DNA of 61,939 nucleotides from Sulfurovum sp. (lineage in GTDB: Bacteria; Campylobacterota; Campylobacteria; Campylobacterales; Sulfurovaceae): the NCBI GenBank assembly GCA_027063305.1, contig JAMORY010000010.1, forward strand, positions 1 through 61,939. The letters are read 5' to 3'. Positions 1 to 7,577 of the stretch are shown here, piece by piece; within the stretch, counting starts at the first letter, position 1; every line of letters begins with the position of its first letter. The position numbers and the translations under genes are program-made. The notes beneath the pieces were generated by a model. It was not told where the DNA came from, ran no database searches, and saw only the letters and a program-made list of their open reading frames with translations.

Positions 1-82
1 TAAGTTCATCTTTATCACTTTTTTATTAAAAAGTGCAAAAATTAAATCTCAAATAGACGTTGATTTGTTTACTTATATTTGG

Positions 83-96
83 TTGTCAAAGATCAC
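83..96 (-). promoter_or_regulatory. boxA-like element of an rRNA leader
   Basis: Read on the minus strand this gives GTGATCTTTGACAA, which resembles the boxA antitermination sequence found ahead of bacterial 16S rRNA genes (TGCTCTTTAACA type). It lies about 80 bases downstream of a consensus promoter on the same strand, and no protein gene follows before the window edge. I infer that the 16S rRNA gene begins just left of base 1. The rRNA gene itself is not in the window, so this is inference from position and motif. Confidence 0.55.
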
Positions 97-175
97 TTTA
101 CAAACGCTCAAACTCCCTAACTCAGGGCGTCTTACCAGTTAGCTTTCTAACAGCTCTCTGTGTTTGTGGACGCGT

Positions 176-204
176 ATTATAGACAAAAATCTCCCCCTTG
201 TCAA
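176..204 (-). promoter_or_regulatory. Strong sigma-70 promoter reading left, probably for an rRNA operon
   Basis: On the minus strand the -35 is TTGACA (199-204) and the -10 is TATAAT (176-181). Both are perfect consensus and are separated by exactly 17 bases. A GC-containing stretch follows the -10, then a transcribed leader of about 170 bases with no reading frame and a boxA-like element at 83-96. Perfect promoters are typical of stable RNA operons. Bases 205-343, between this promoter and the first gene, are AT-rich and show nothing else I can name. Confidence 0.75.
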
Positions 205-343
205 GGGTTTTTTCGAAAATTATGCAAATTATTTTGTTTTTTTTCCAGTACTTACATTAATATAAATTAAAAATTGTCTTTTTCTATTTTATTAAGTGAT
301 TTTCGCCTACAATAGCGTTCATTACTTTGTTATGGAGGGGTCT

Positions 344-532
344 ATGCGATCATTCGTTCTATCTTTGTGTACCATCTTTTTTATCAATGGCTGTGTCGGT
401 TCCCAAGAGCCTCAACCCAATAATGGTGTAAAGGCACAGACCCTCATAAAGGAGAATAGATCAGAGGCAAAAAGAGCGCAAGAGGAGTATATTGCACTAC
501 AAGAGAAGAGACGAAAAGAAGCTATGCTTTAA
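344..532 (+). CDS. Small putative lipoprotein, 62 aa
   Basis: The protein starts MRSFVLSLCTIFFINGC: a short basic start, a hydrophobic stretch, and a lipobox-like NGC, so it should be exported and lipidated at Cys17. The mature part is short, hydrophilic and rich in Lys, Arg and Glu, and probably helical. I chose the ATG at 344 because GGAGGGG (334-340) sits just upstream. A longer in-frame ATG at 296 would put extra residues in front of the signal peptide and lacks a ribosome binding site. I do not recognise a family. It stands alone between the rRNA promoter and the BI-1 gene. Confidence 0.7.
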   Translation: MRSFVLSLCTIFFINGCVGSQEPQPNNGVKAQTLIKENRSEAKRAQEEYIALQEKRRKEAML

Positions 533-622
533 AATCTCTCTTTTTTTTCGTCAGGTTAACCTTAGATTAATCTCCCTCAACTATACTTCGAGACAAATAT
601 TACAAAATGAAAAGGATTATCA

Positions 623-1312
623 ATGGCATTATACGATAGAGATTATGCTTCAACACAGGAAATAGGCTATGTACAAGAGTCGGCTTCTGTTGATTTTATG
701 AAAAAAACATATCAGCTTCTTGCTGCAAGTATGATCGCAGCAGCAGCAGGTGCATATATAACGATGCCCTATGCAATGGCGGTAATGCAATATAAGTGGC
801 TTATATTCGGAGCTGAACTGCTTGTTCTCTTTTTTGGATTGGGACTGTCAAGAGGTAAACCCGGATTAAATTTGGCAATGCTCTTTCTTTTTACATTTTT
901 AACCGGTGTTTCTCTAGTACCTCTACTTGCAACGATCATTGGTATGGGGAACGGTGCATTGATCGGGAATGCTTTCTTGATGACATCCGTTCTATTTGGT
1001 GCACTCAGTTTGTTTGCGATCAATAGTAAAACAGACTTCTCCAGTTGGGGAAAACCTCTTTTTATTGTTATGATCGTTGTACTTGTTGCATCTTTGGTGA
1101 ACTACTTTTTTCTTCAAAGTTCCCTTATGCATATTTTCATTACAGCAGCGATATTGATCCTATTCGGTCTTTTTACAATCTATGATACGCAGAATATTGC
1201 CAATGGAGCCTATGATTCACCGGTAGATGCGGCAGTTTCGCTTTATCTTGACTTTCTTAATATGTTCACTGCTATCCTTCAACTTCTAGGGATCATGGGA
1301 AGTGACGACTAA
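623..1312 (+). CDS. Bax inhibitor-1 / YccA family membrane protein
   Basis: This 229-residue inner-membrane protein has about seven hydrophobic segments (roughly 31-52, 58-75, 83-105, 112-132, 145-164, 168-187, 203-224). The family signature lies near the C-terminus: a YDTQ motif with Asp188, and a second Asp at 210 in a YLDFLN motif. In the characterised homologue YetJ an equivalent pair of acidic residues gates a pH-sensitive calcium leak. In E. coli, YccA modulates the FtsH protease. Which role applies here cannot be told from sequence. An AAGGA ribosome binding site lies at 612-616. The gene appears monocistronic, since a separate promoter-like sequence precedes secG. Confidence 0.93.
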   Translation: MALYDRDYASTQEIGYVQESASVDFMKKTYQLLAASMIAAAAGAYITMPYAMAVMQYKWLIFGAELLVLFFGLGLSRGKPGLNLAMLFLFTFLTGVSLVPLLATIIGMGNGALIGNAFLMTSVLFGALSLFAINSKTDFSSWGKPLFIVMIVVLVASLVNYFFLQSSLMHIFITAAILILFGLFTIYDTQNIANGAYDSPVDAAVSLYLDFLNMFTAILQLLGIMGSDD

Positions 1313-1342
1313 AACGATTTAGGGCACTTTCAATATAGTTTG

Positions 1343-1365
1343 GGTATAATCGCCCAAATTATACC
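1343..1365 (+). promoter_or_regulatory. Inverted repeat containing the likely secG -10 box
   Basis: GGTATAAT (1343-1350) and ATTATACC (1358-1365) form a perfect 8-bp inverted repeat with a 7-base loop. The left arm contains TATAAT, the best -10 candidate for secG. No good -35 is visible. GGGCA at 1322-1326 and TGCCC at 1366-1370 could form a further outer stem. Confidence 0.4.
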
Positions 1366-1403
1366 TGCCCTATGATCGTATATATGGGCTTGAAGAGGAA
1401 TCT

Positions 1404-1736
1404 ATGACATCAACACTTTTTATCTTACAAATCGTTCTGGCAATTGCTATAACCATTGCCGTTCTACTGCAAAAAAGTTCAAGTATCGGCCTTGGCGCAT
1501 ACAGTGGTAGTAACGAATCTGTCTTTGGTGCGAAAGGACCTACGGGCTTTTTGGCCAAAATAACATTTGCCTTGGCGCTTGCATTCATTATCAATACCCT
1601 TGCCCTTGGCTTTCTCTATACAAAAGAGAGTACCAGTTCGGTAGCGGACAAGATCGTTCCTAAGAACAATACCGTTGTTCCTGCTTCTCCAATCGCTCCG
1701 ACACAAGATGCACCGGCAGCACCGCAAACAAAATAG
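1404..1736 (+). CDS. secG: Preprotein translocase subunit SecG
   Basis: SecG is the small accessory subunit of the SecYEG channel that assists SecA-driven protein export. The 110-residue protein has the expected two transmembrane segments (about 3-22 and 52-72). Between them is the conserved loop with LLQ, a Gly/Ser-rich stretch and FGAKGPTGFLAK. The tail beyond residue 75 is a Ser/Pro/Ala-rich extension with no recognisable domain, as is common in epsilonproteobacterial SecG. AGAGGA lies 5-10 bases before the ATG. Placement next to frr and pyrE is also seen in other Campylobacterota. Confidence 0.96.
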   Translation: MTSTLFILQIVLAIAITIAVLLQKSSSIGLGAYSGSNESVFGAKGPTGFLAKITFALALAFIINTLALGFLYTKESTSSVADKIVPKNNTVVPASPIAPTQDAPAAPQTK

Positions 1737-1756
1737 TACTCCTTTCCTACCTTCTT

Positions 1757-1779
1757 GGAGAGTGCATTTTTCACTCTCC
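1757..1779 (+). terminator. Hairpin between secG and frr
   Basis: GGAGAGTG (1757-1764) and CACTCTCC (1772-1779) form a perfect 8-bp stem with a 7-base loop just after secG. There is no T-run after it, so it may be a weak terminator or an RNA-stabilising 3' end. A TAAAAT -10-like sequence follows before frr. Confidence 0.5.
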
Positions 1780-1874
1780 CGATATAACACTCTACACCCA
1801 TTAGCTATACAACTTTCCTAACAACAAGGTAAAAAAGGGTAAAATTCACTCAAATAAACCTCTAGGAGAGTACT

Positions 1875-2432
1875 ATGATCAATGAGATCTTTGAACATGC
1901 AGAAGAACATATGGACAAGAGTATTGAAGCACTTAAGCGTGACTTTGCTTCACTAAGAACCGGTAAGGTTACAACAAGTATCGTTGACAATATCAAGGTC
2001 GACTACTATGGAACACCAACCCCATTGAACCAAGTGGGTAGCGTGATCGCAACAGATGCGACAACGATCAGTATCACACCTTGGGAGAAAAACCTTCTTA
2101 ACGATATCGAGCGTGCCATTCAGGAAGCGAATATCGGTGTAAATCCTAACAATGACGGAGACTTCATTAAACTTTTCTTCCCCCCAATGACAAGTGAGCA
2201 AAGACAAGAGATCGTAAAACAGGCCAAAGCGATGGCTGAGAATGCACGTGTTGCTGTCAGAAATGTGCGTAAAGATGCCAACAACAAGATCAAAAAGCTT
2301 GAAAAAGATAAAGAGATCAGTGAAGATGAGTCTAAAAAAGCACAAGATGAGATCCAAAAGATCACTGATGCACATATTGCTAAGATCGATGAGCTCTTTA
2401 AGGCAAAAGAAGCGGACATCCTAAAGGTTTAA
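1875..2432 (+). CDS. frr: Ribosome recycling factor
   Basis: RRF works with EF-G in the cytoplasm to split the post-termination ribosome so its subunits can be reused. The protein is 185 residues, exactly the family length. It shows the N-terminal helix followed by [13 protein letters not shown], the central [14 protein letters not shown] region of the beta domain, and the C-terminal charged helices including [14 protein letters not shown]. The ribosome binding site AGGAGAG precedes the ATG. The stop codon overlaps the start of pyrE (TAATG), so the two genes are translationally coupled. Confidence 0.97.
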   Translation: MINEIFEHAEEHMDKSIEALKRDFASLRTGKVTTSIVDNIKVDYYGTPTPLNQVGSVIATDATTISITPWEKNLLNDIERAIQEANIGVNPNNDGDFIKLFFPPMTSEQRQEIVKQAKAMAENARVAVRNVRKDANNKIKKLEKDKEISEDESKKAQDEIQKITDAHIAKIDELFKAKEADILKV

Positions 2433-3040
2433 TGATGAATGTCGAGCAAGTCTATAAGGATGCCAATGCACTATTGGAAGGACACTTTCTCCTAGCAAGT
2501 GGAAATCACTCCTCCCGTTATTTACAGAGTGCCAAAGTGCTTGAGTATCCACAAAAAGCCTCTGAGCTTACAGACGCACTGGCAAAGATGATCAAAGATG
2601 CCGGTATTGAGGTCGATACGGTCTGTGCACCTGCTCTTGGTGGTGTACTTGCCGGATATGAGCTCGCACGCTCATTGGGTGTAAGATCGATCTTTGTTGA
2701 AAAGAAAGATGGCGGAATGGAGCTTAGACGAGGGTTTAAGGTCTCAGAAGGAGAGAAGATCATTATCTGTGAAGACATTATTACAACCGGAGGCTCCGCT
2801 CTTAAAGCTGCACAGGCTATTGAGGCGCTAGGAGCAAAGGTCGTTGCTTTTGCATCTTTGGCAAATCGTGGTTTTTGTAAACGTCAAGGCAGTGATCTTG
2901 AGGCTAAGCCTGAGTGCAAACTTCCTCAGAATGTACCTCTCTTTTCATTAGCTGACTTTACATTTGAAATGTATACACCAGAAGAGTGTCCCATGTGTAA
3001 AGAGGGTTCGACCGCTATCAAACCCGGGAGCAAAGGCTAA
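2432..3040 (+). CDS. pyrE: Orotate phosphoribosyltransferase
   Basis: PyrE joins orotate to PRPP to form orotidine 5'-monophosphate in de novo pyrimidine synthesis. The 202-residue protein carries the PRPP-binding motif [13 protein letters not shown] near residues 111-123. Upstream is the SGNHSSRY substrate region, and the flexible catalytic loop has [13 protein letters not shown]. Two cysteines in a CPMC pair lie near the C-terminus, and I cannot assign them a role. Two ATG codons in a row (2432 and 2435) make the exact start uncertain by one residue. The stop codon abuts the stop of the convergent ATPase gene with no spacer. Confidence 0.96.
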   Translation: MMNVEQVYKDANALLEGHFLLASGNHSSRYLQSAKVLEYPQKASELTDALAKMIKDAGIEVDTVCAPALGGVLAGYELARSLGVRSIFVEKKDGGMELRRGFKVSEGEKIIICEDIITTGGSALKAAQAIEALGAKVVAFASLANRGFCKRQGSDLEAKPECKLPQNVPLFSLADFTFEMYTPEECPMCKEGSTAIKPGSKG

Positions 3041-3048
3041 TTAGCCTT
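3033..3048. terminator. 16-bp perfect palindrome holding both convergent stop codons
   Basis: AAGGCTAATTAGCCTT is a perfect 16-bp palindrome centred exactly between the TAA of pyrE (3038-3040) and the TAA of the minus-strand ATPase gene (3041-3043). As RNA it could only form a hairpin with a small loop. It may still act as a two-way pause or transcript end. This is inferred from symmetry only, since there is no T-run on either side. Confidence 0.45.
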
Positions 3049-5365
3049 CTGCCTGCCAAACAAGTGCAGCATAACCGATATCAAGATCGACCTTTCGGGG
3101 TTTTATCTTGACTTCTGAGATCTCATAGTTCTCAACTTGATACTTCTCATAAAGCAGATCGATCTTTTCATCCAGCTCATCACTCAATGCAATGATATCC
3201 TCTTCTATTGCAGCAACTCGCTCTTCTGCTCGGCTCATTTCATCTCTCTCTTTGAGGATCTTGCCACCTTTATTGACAGCCCGCCCGATCTTGGCACTGC
3301 TTGTCTTTCCAAAAAGTGCGCTCAAAACGGCTATTCCCGTTTCGATCAGGGTACTAGTAGCATCTGCTGACTCCTTGGCAACACGCTCTTTTGCACGGGA
3401 AAGTCTATTTAAAAGTACTTTCTCTTTTTTTTCATAACGCTCTTGAAGCTTACTTATCTCCTCTTCTTTTTTCTCGTCAAGGTAGGCTTGTAGCCGTATT
3501 AGGAACGCTTTCTTACTCTCTTCAAGGTTAGACTCCATCTTGAGTTTTGAAACACGCCACAGCGTAATGGACTCTGTTTGATACAGATGGTTCTTCAAAC
3601 CTTTGATCGCCGATCTTAACCCTTTGTCTTTGGCAACAATTGAAGGAAGTTCCATCTGAAGCATCTTTTCCGGAGCACTCTTAGGGTAGAGAGAGAAGTC
3701 ACTCTCCTCCGTATAGGAGTCTGTCCAATCCAAATACTCCATATCAGGGTCCAATGGTAAGTAGCATATCTTCTCTACCAAAAGATCAATAGATCGTCTT
3801 TGTTGATAAAAACGTACTTTACACTTTGCTCCGATAGATGCACTGTAGCGATTCAATAGTGTTGGATCAGGTTCGTAGTGTTGAGGGATGGAGGGATCGA
3901 TATGCTGATATCGGGTGTTTCTTTTCTTTATTTTTTGCATAGTTGGAGCAGTGGGCTCTTGATGTTTTTGTGCTTCCATCAATTGGGCTATCTCTTTTTT
4001 CTGCAGCGGTCCCTTAAGGTAGCTTAATACCCAGCGTGTAGTAAAGAGTCGAACCTCATCAAGGTGTGCACTTTTCAAGAAGAAGGTACGCTTTGGCAAT
4101 GTACTAAGAAGCATCTTTAGCTTCTCCCGAACCCCTCTATCTTCCGTTTTTCCCTCCAGTCCATCGATCACACGCTCAATATCTTGCGGCGTTTGTAGTC
4201 TACCAATGAACCATGTTCCGATATTAGAGAGCCCTTTGTAGTCAAGATCGACAGGATTTTGTGTACTTAGAACAATACCGATACCAAAAGCCCTTGCCTG
4301 TTTTAACAAAGTAAGCATAGGCTCTTTACTTGGCGGATTTTTACTAGGAGGGAAAAATCCGAATATCTCATCCATATAGAGAAGTGCTCTTAATCTCGAA
4401 GTACCACTTTGCCGACGCATCCATGCGATATAGGTGTTAAGTAGAAGGGTGACAAAGAACATACGCTCTTCATCATTAAGATGCGCTATGGAGAATATTG
4501 CTACCTTTGCTCTCCCCTCCTGATCATAAAGCAGTTCATCTATATCTAGACTTTCACCCTGTAGCCATAGCGAGAAACTAGGGCTTGCCAAAAGTGCATT
4601 GAACTTACTGGCAAAAGTAAAACGCTTATCTTGAGGAAAGAAAAGCTCAAGATCCAAAACACCTATTTTATTGAATGGTGGGGTAATGATCTCTCCGATA
4701 AGACGTTCGATGCCTGTTGACTCACCTTTGAGCCAAGTGTGGGTAAGGAGCTTCGCTAATAGAATATATTGAGGCGAGTCCAAACTCTGTGTATCTTCAT
4801 TGATCAAAGAGAGAAGACTGACCGCCGTACTTTTTACATATGACGCAAAAGAATCACTCTCTTCCATTATCTCTTGAGGGGGTACGGCCATTGAGGCAAG
4901 AATATTGATAGGCATACCGGCAGAACTTCCCGGAGTATAGATAGTCTTTGGGACATGATGAAGTCTGGCTACCCTTTCTGTTGTTTGATGCCAACTCTCG
5001 ATCCCCTCTTTCCACTCTTTTGCTACTTTTTGCGCATAAAGTGCGGGGTCCTCACCCTTTGCCTCCGCCTCATCCTCGACCCAAGGCTGGAACCGGCTCG
5101 CAGAGAACGAAGGGTCGGTCAAGCAGAGATCACCCATATCACCCTTAGGGTCTATTACGATCACCGGTACGTTATCAATAGCCGCTTCTTCGATCAGTCC
5201 GATCCCAAGACCTGTTTTCCCCGATCCTGTCATTCCTATGATCGCAGCATGTGTCGTTAGATTTTTATTTTTTAGCAGAGTTAGTGCATCTGTAGGTTCT
5301 AAGCTACCCTTATCAACATCCTTCCCCAGATAAAAAAGCCCGAGTTTCTCATAGATCTCTTGCAT
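3041..5365 (-). CDS. HerA/DUF853-like P-loop ATPase (DNA-translocase type)
   Basis: This large cytoplasmic ATPase of 774 residues is of the HerA/FtsK-like helicase type (the YjgR/DUF853 group). The Walker A motif GMTGSGKT lies at about residues 44-51. A hydrophobic Walker B ends in MDE (ALLYMDEIFGFFPPS), followed by the LLKQARAFGIGIVLSTQNP block typical of the family. The last 180 residues or so are highly charged and predicted coiled coil around a short hydrophobic stretch. I chose the ATG at 5365 because GGGGAGG precedes it; an in-frame ATG at 5380 is poorer. It is the last gene after the pseudopilin gene in the minus T2SS arm, 78 bases away, so it may be cotranscribed. A role in secretion is not shown. 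Confidence 0.85.
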   Translation of the reverse strand: MQEIYEKLGLFYLGKDVDKGSLEPTDALTLLKNKNLTTHAAIIGMTGSGKTGLGIGLIEEAAIDNVPVIVIDPKGDMGDLCLTDPSFSASRFQPWVEDEAEAKGEDPALYAQKVAKEWKEGIESWHQTTERVARLHHVPKTIYTPGSSAGMPINILASMAVPPQEIMEESDSFASYVKSTAVSLLSLINEDTQSLDSPQYILLAKLLTHTWLKGESTGIERLIGEIITPPFNKIGVLDLELFFPQDKRFTFASKFNALLASPSFSLWLQGESLDIDELLYDQEGRAKVAIFSIAHLNDEERMFFVTLLLNTYIAWMRRQSGTSRLRALLYMDEIFGFFPPSKNPPSKEPMLTLLKQARAFGIGIVLSTQNPVDLDYKGLSNIGTWFIGRLQTPQDIERVIDGLEGKTEDRGVREKLKMLLSTLPKRTFFLKSAHLDEVRLFTTRWVLSYLKGPLQKKEIAQLMEAQKHQEPTAPTMQKIKKRNTRYQHIDPSIPQHYEPDPTLLNRYSASIGAKCKVRFYQQRRSIDLLVEKICYLPLDPDMEYLDWTDSYTEESDFSLYPKSAPEKMLQMELPSIVAKDKGLRSAIKGLKNHLYQTESITLWRVSKLKMESNLEESKKAFLIRLQAYLDEKKEEEISKLQERYEKKEKVLLNRLSRAKERVAKESADATSTLIETGIAVLSALFGKTSSAKIGRAVNKGGKILKERDEMSRAEERVAAIEEDIIALSDELDEKIDLLYEKYQVENYEISEVKIKPRKVDLDIGYAALVWQAEG

Positions 5366-5443
5366 AGTGTGCCTCCCCAATAGGACTTGTTTGAGTTATT
5401 GTAACGAAATTTAAAAATCGATCCGCTTAGCCGTTGATCATAC

Positions 5444-6064
5444 TCAGGAGGTCGTCGTGTTCGTATCAGAGGCACTTGTAGGAGTAGAGGTATTCGTCTC
5501 CTGCGTTACCGTTGCAGTCGCTTTCTTTTTCTTAAGAGGTTTTTTCGTCTTCTTTTTCTTTGGTGCTGTGACAGCTTCCACCAAAAATGCAACCGGTTCT
5601 TTGTGCTTTTGCTGTAGTACGACCAATACGTTCTGTTCATCTCTAGTGATATCAAAAAGTACCATATCCCTAAAGACCGTATCGGTGTATGTCTCCTCTT
5701 CCAAACCCGTTGGTAAATGGAACGATTTTCCTTCTACACGCACAAGTCTATGTCCTTCTCGCAAAACCAGCCAACACACTTTTACATGAAAAAGATCATA
5801 GAGAGAGTGTCTGGTCTGTTCGATGCATAAACGGTCAAACTCTCCATTGGTTATGGTAAGATTGCCATCAGAGCTAGCGATATCGAGAAAAAGTGCTTTA
5901 AGTGCCTTTGCCTCCACTTTACTCTTCTCCAAATGTTCTTTAAGCTGATCGTTCGAATCACGCAGGAGATCTACACTTTTATAAAGAGGAGGAAGGATAA
6001 GCCCCATTAAAGCAATAGCGATCAATACTTCGATCAGTGTGAATGCCGCTCTTTTTGTACCCAT
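5444..6064 (-). CDS. Type II secretion pseudopilin (GspI/GspJ-like) with a Lys/Thr-rich tail
   Basis: The N-terminus has a short basic leader followed by AAFTLIEVLIAIALMG, a classic prepilin peptidase site with Glu at position 5 of the mature form and a long hydrophobic helix. It should therefore be a minor pseudopilin of the T2SS pseudopilus. Residues to about 165 look like a small globular domain. The final 40 residues are unusual: Lys-rich, then Thr/Ser/Asn-rich low complexity. The start overlaps the gspE stop (TAATG). Whether it is the I, J or H subunit cannot be decided by eye. Minor pseudopilins build the tip complex with GspK, which lies in the same operon. Confidence 0.82.
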   Translation of the reverse strand: MGTKRAAFTLIEVLIAIALMGLILPPLYKSVDLLRDSNDQLKEHLEKSKVEAKALKALFLDIASSDGNLTITNGEFDRLCIEQTRHSLYDLFHVKVCWLVLREGHRLVRVEGKSFHLPTGLEEETYTDTVFRDMVLFDITRDEQNVLVVLQQKHKEPVAFLVEAVTAPKKKKTKKPLKKKKATATVTQETNTSTPTSASDTNTTTS

Positions 6065-7575
6065 TAGCCATCCATCAAACCGACACGGATCGCCTCTTCA
6101 TAACTGGTCTCACCGGCAAGAAGCATCTCTTTTAATTTATCGGATATTGTTTTCATACCCCGTTTTTTCATTGCTTCTCTTACCTGATGATCGTTGAATC
6201 CATCTTTCATCATAGTTCTGACATCATCATCGATAATAAAAAGCTCTCCTATTGCTTGACGCCCCTTATATCCGGTGAAGTCACACTTTTTACAACCGAC
6301 TGCCCGATAGTAGGTATGGTCAGAAGGTAGCCCTATCTCCTCTGTTAACACCGAGGAAAGAGAGGTCTCCTCTTTACAAGCACTACATAGCTTTCGGGTC
6401 AATCGCTGTGCTAGAACCCCTAAGAGTGTAGAGGAGATCAGGAAACTTTCGATCCCCATATCCATCAAACGGCTCAAAGAGGATGTTGCATCGTTCGTAT
6501 GCAGCGTAGAGAGCAGTAAATGCCCCGTAAGTGCGGATCGAAGTGCAATATCTGCCGTTTCAGAATCTCGGATCTCCCCTACCATGATAATATCGGGGTC
6601 TTGCCGGAGAATAGAGCGCAGACCCGCTGCAAACGTTAGACCGACTTTCGTATTCACTTGTATCTGTGAGATATTGTCGGCATTGTACTCAACAGGATCC
6701 TCTACGGTAATAATGTTCTTATCTGGCGTAGCGATATGCTGTAAACAGGCATGAAGGGTCGTTGATTTTCCCGAACCGGTAGGTCCGGTCACAAGGATCA
6801 TCCCGTGTGCATGAGAGAGAAGCTTATAGAGGTTCTTTGTGACATCTTCATGGAATCCCAACGATTCAAGTGTAGGGATATGCTCGCTTTGTGCAAGAAT
6901 ACGCATAACGACCCGCTCTCCATGATAGGTAGGCAAGATAGAGACCCTGACATCCAAGGTCTTTCCTGAAATGGAGATCTGCGTACGTCCATCCTGCGGT
7001 ACTCTTTTTTCGGAGATATCGAGATTGGAGATGACCTTGATACGGTTGATGACCAAACCGATGATCATCTTTTCAAGGTCGAGGTGTTTTTTCAATGCAC
7101 CATCAATACGTAGCCGTACTTCTCCTTTTCTCTCTCCGCTCTCAATATGAATATCACTCGCCCCTTTTTTAATCGCTTGAAAAAATAGGGAGTTCACCAG
7201 TTTGATGATCGGTGCGGACTCTTCATTGGAGAGAAGATCTTGAGAGTTTCGAATAAACTCCAAGAGATCATCTTCAACCTCTATGAGCTCTTCGGTCGCG
7301 GTGGACATCTCCTCAAAATCAGAGCCTGTTTGAATCTCCAAGAACTTGTTTTTAAGCCGTTCGAAACTCTCACTGTCAATGATCGTTACAGGATAGGATA
7401 CGTCGAGTTTTGCCAAGTGGTTCAAGGCATCACCCATACGCTCCTCTTTTACCACCGCACGTTTCTCTCCATCGATCTGTGAGAAGAGCAGGTCATGCTT
7501 GATCGCAAGTTTGTGGTTGATCCCCTCTTCCCAAAGAGGCTCAAGGTTGACATCCTGTAAACGTGGGAACAACAT
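6064..7575 (-). CDS. gspE: T2SS assembly ATPase GspE
   Basis: GspE is the cytoplasmic hexameric ATPase that powers pseudopilus assembly. In the 503-residue protein I see the KKGASDIHIES motif near 136-146, Walker A GPTGSGKS at 264-271, the Asp-box around EDPVEY (292-297), and Walker B with DIIMVGEIRD near 328-337. The His-box TGHLLLSTLHTNDA follows. A zinc-binding C-x2-C pair of pairs uses Cys397, 400, 428 and 431. The zinc module and the gsp neighbours argue for GspE; on sequence alone PilB would be the alternative. It lies between gspD and a pseudopilin gene in the minus operon. Confidence 0.95.
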   Translation of the reverse strand: MLFPRLQDVNLEPLWEEGINHKLAIKHDLLFSQIDGEKRAVVKEERMGDALNHLAKLDVSYPVTIIDSESFERLKNKFLEIQTGSDFEEMSTATEELIEVEDDLLEFIRNSQDLLSNEESAPIIKLVNSLFFQAIKKGASDIHIESGERKGEVRLRIDGALKKHLDLEKMIIGLVINRIKVISNLDISEKRVPQDGRTQISISGKTLDVRVSILPTYHGERVVMRILAQSEHIPTLESLGFHEDVTKNLYKLLSHAHGMILVTGPTGSGKSTTLHACLQHIATPDKNIITVEDPVEYNADNISQIQVNTKVGLTFAAGLRSILRQDPDIIMVGEIRDSETADIALRSALTGHLLLSTLHTNDATSSLSRLMDMGIESFLISSTLLGVLAQRLTRKLCSACKEETSLSSVLTEEIGLPSDHTYYRAVGCKKCDFTGYKGRQAIGELFIIDDDVRTMMKDGFNDHQVREAMKKRGMKTISDKLKEMLLAGETSYEEAIRVGLMDG

Positions 7576-7577
7576 GA

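Noticed and set aside
296-343. Upstream ATG extension of the first lipoprotein
   Set aside because: It would place 16 residues before the signal peptide, and the GGAGGGG site fits the ATG at 344.
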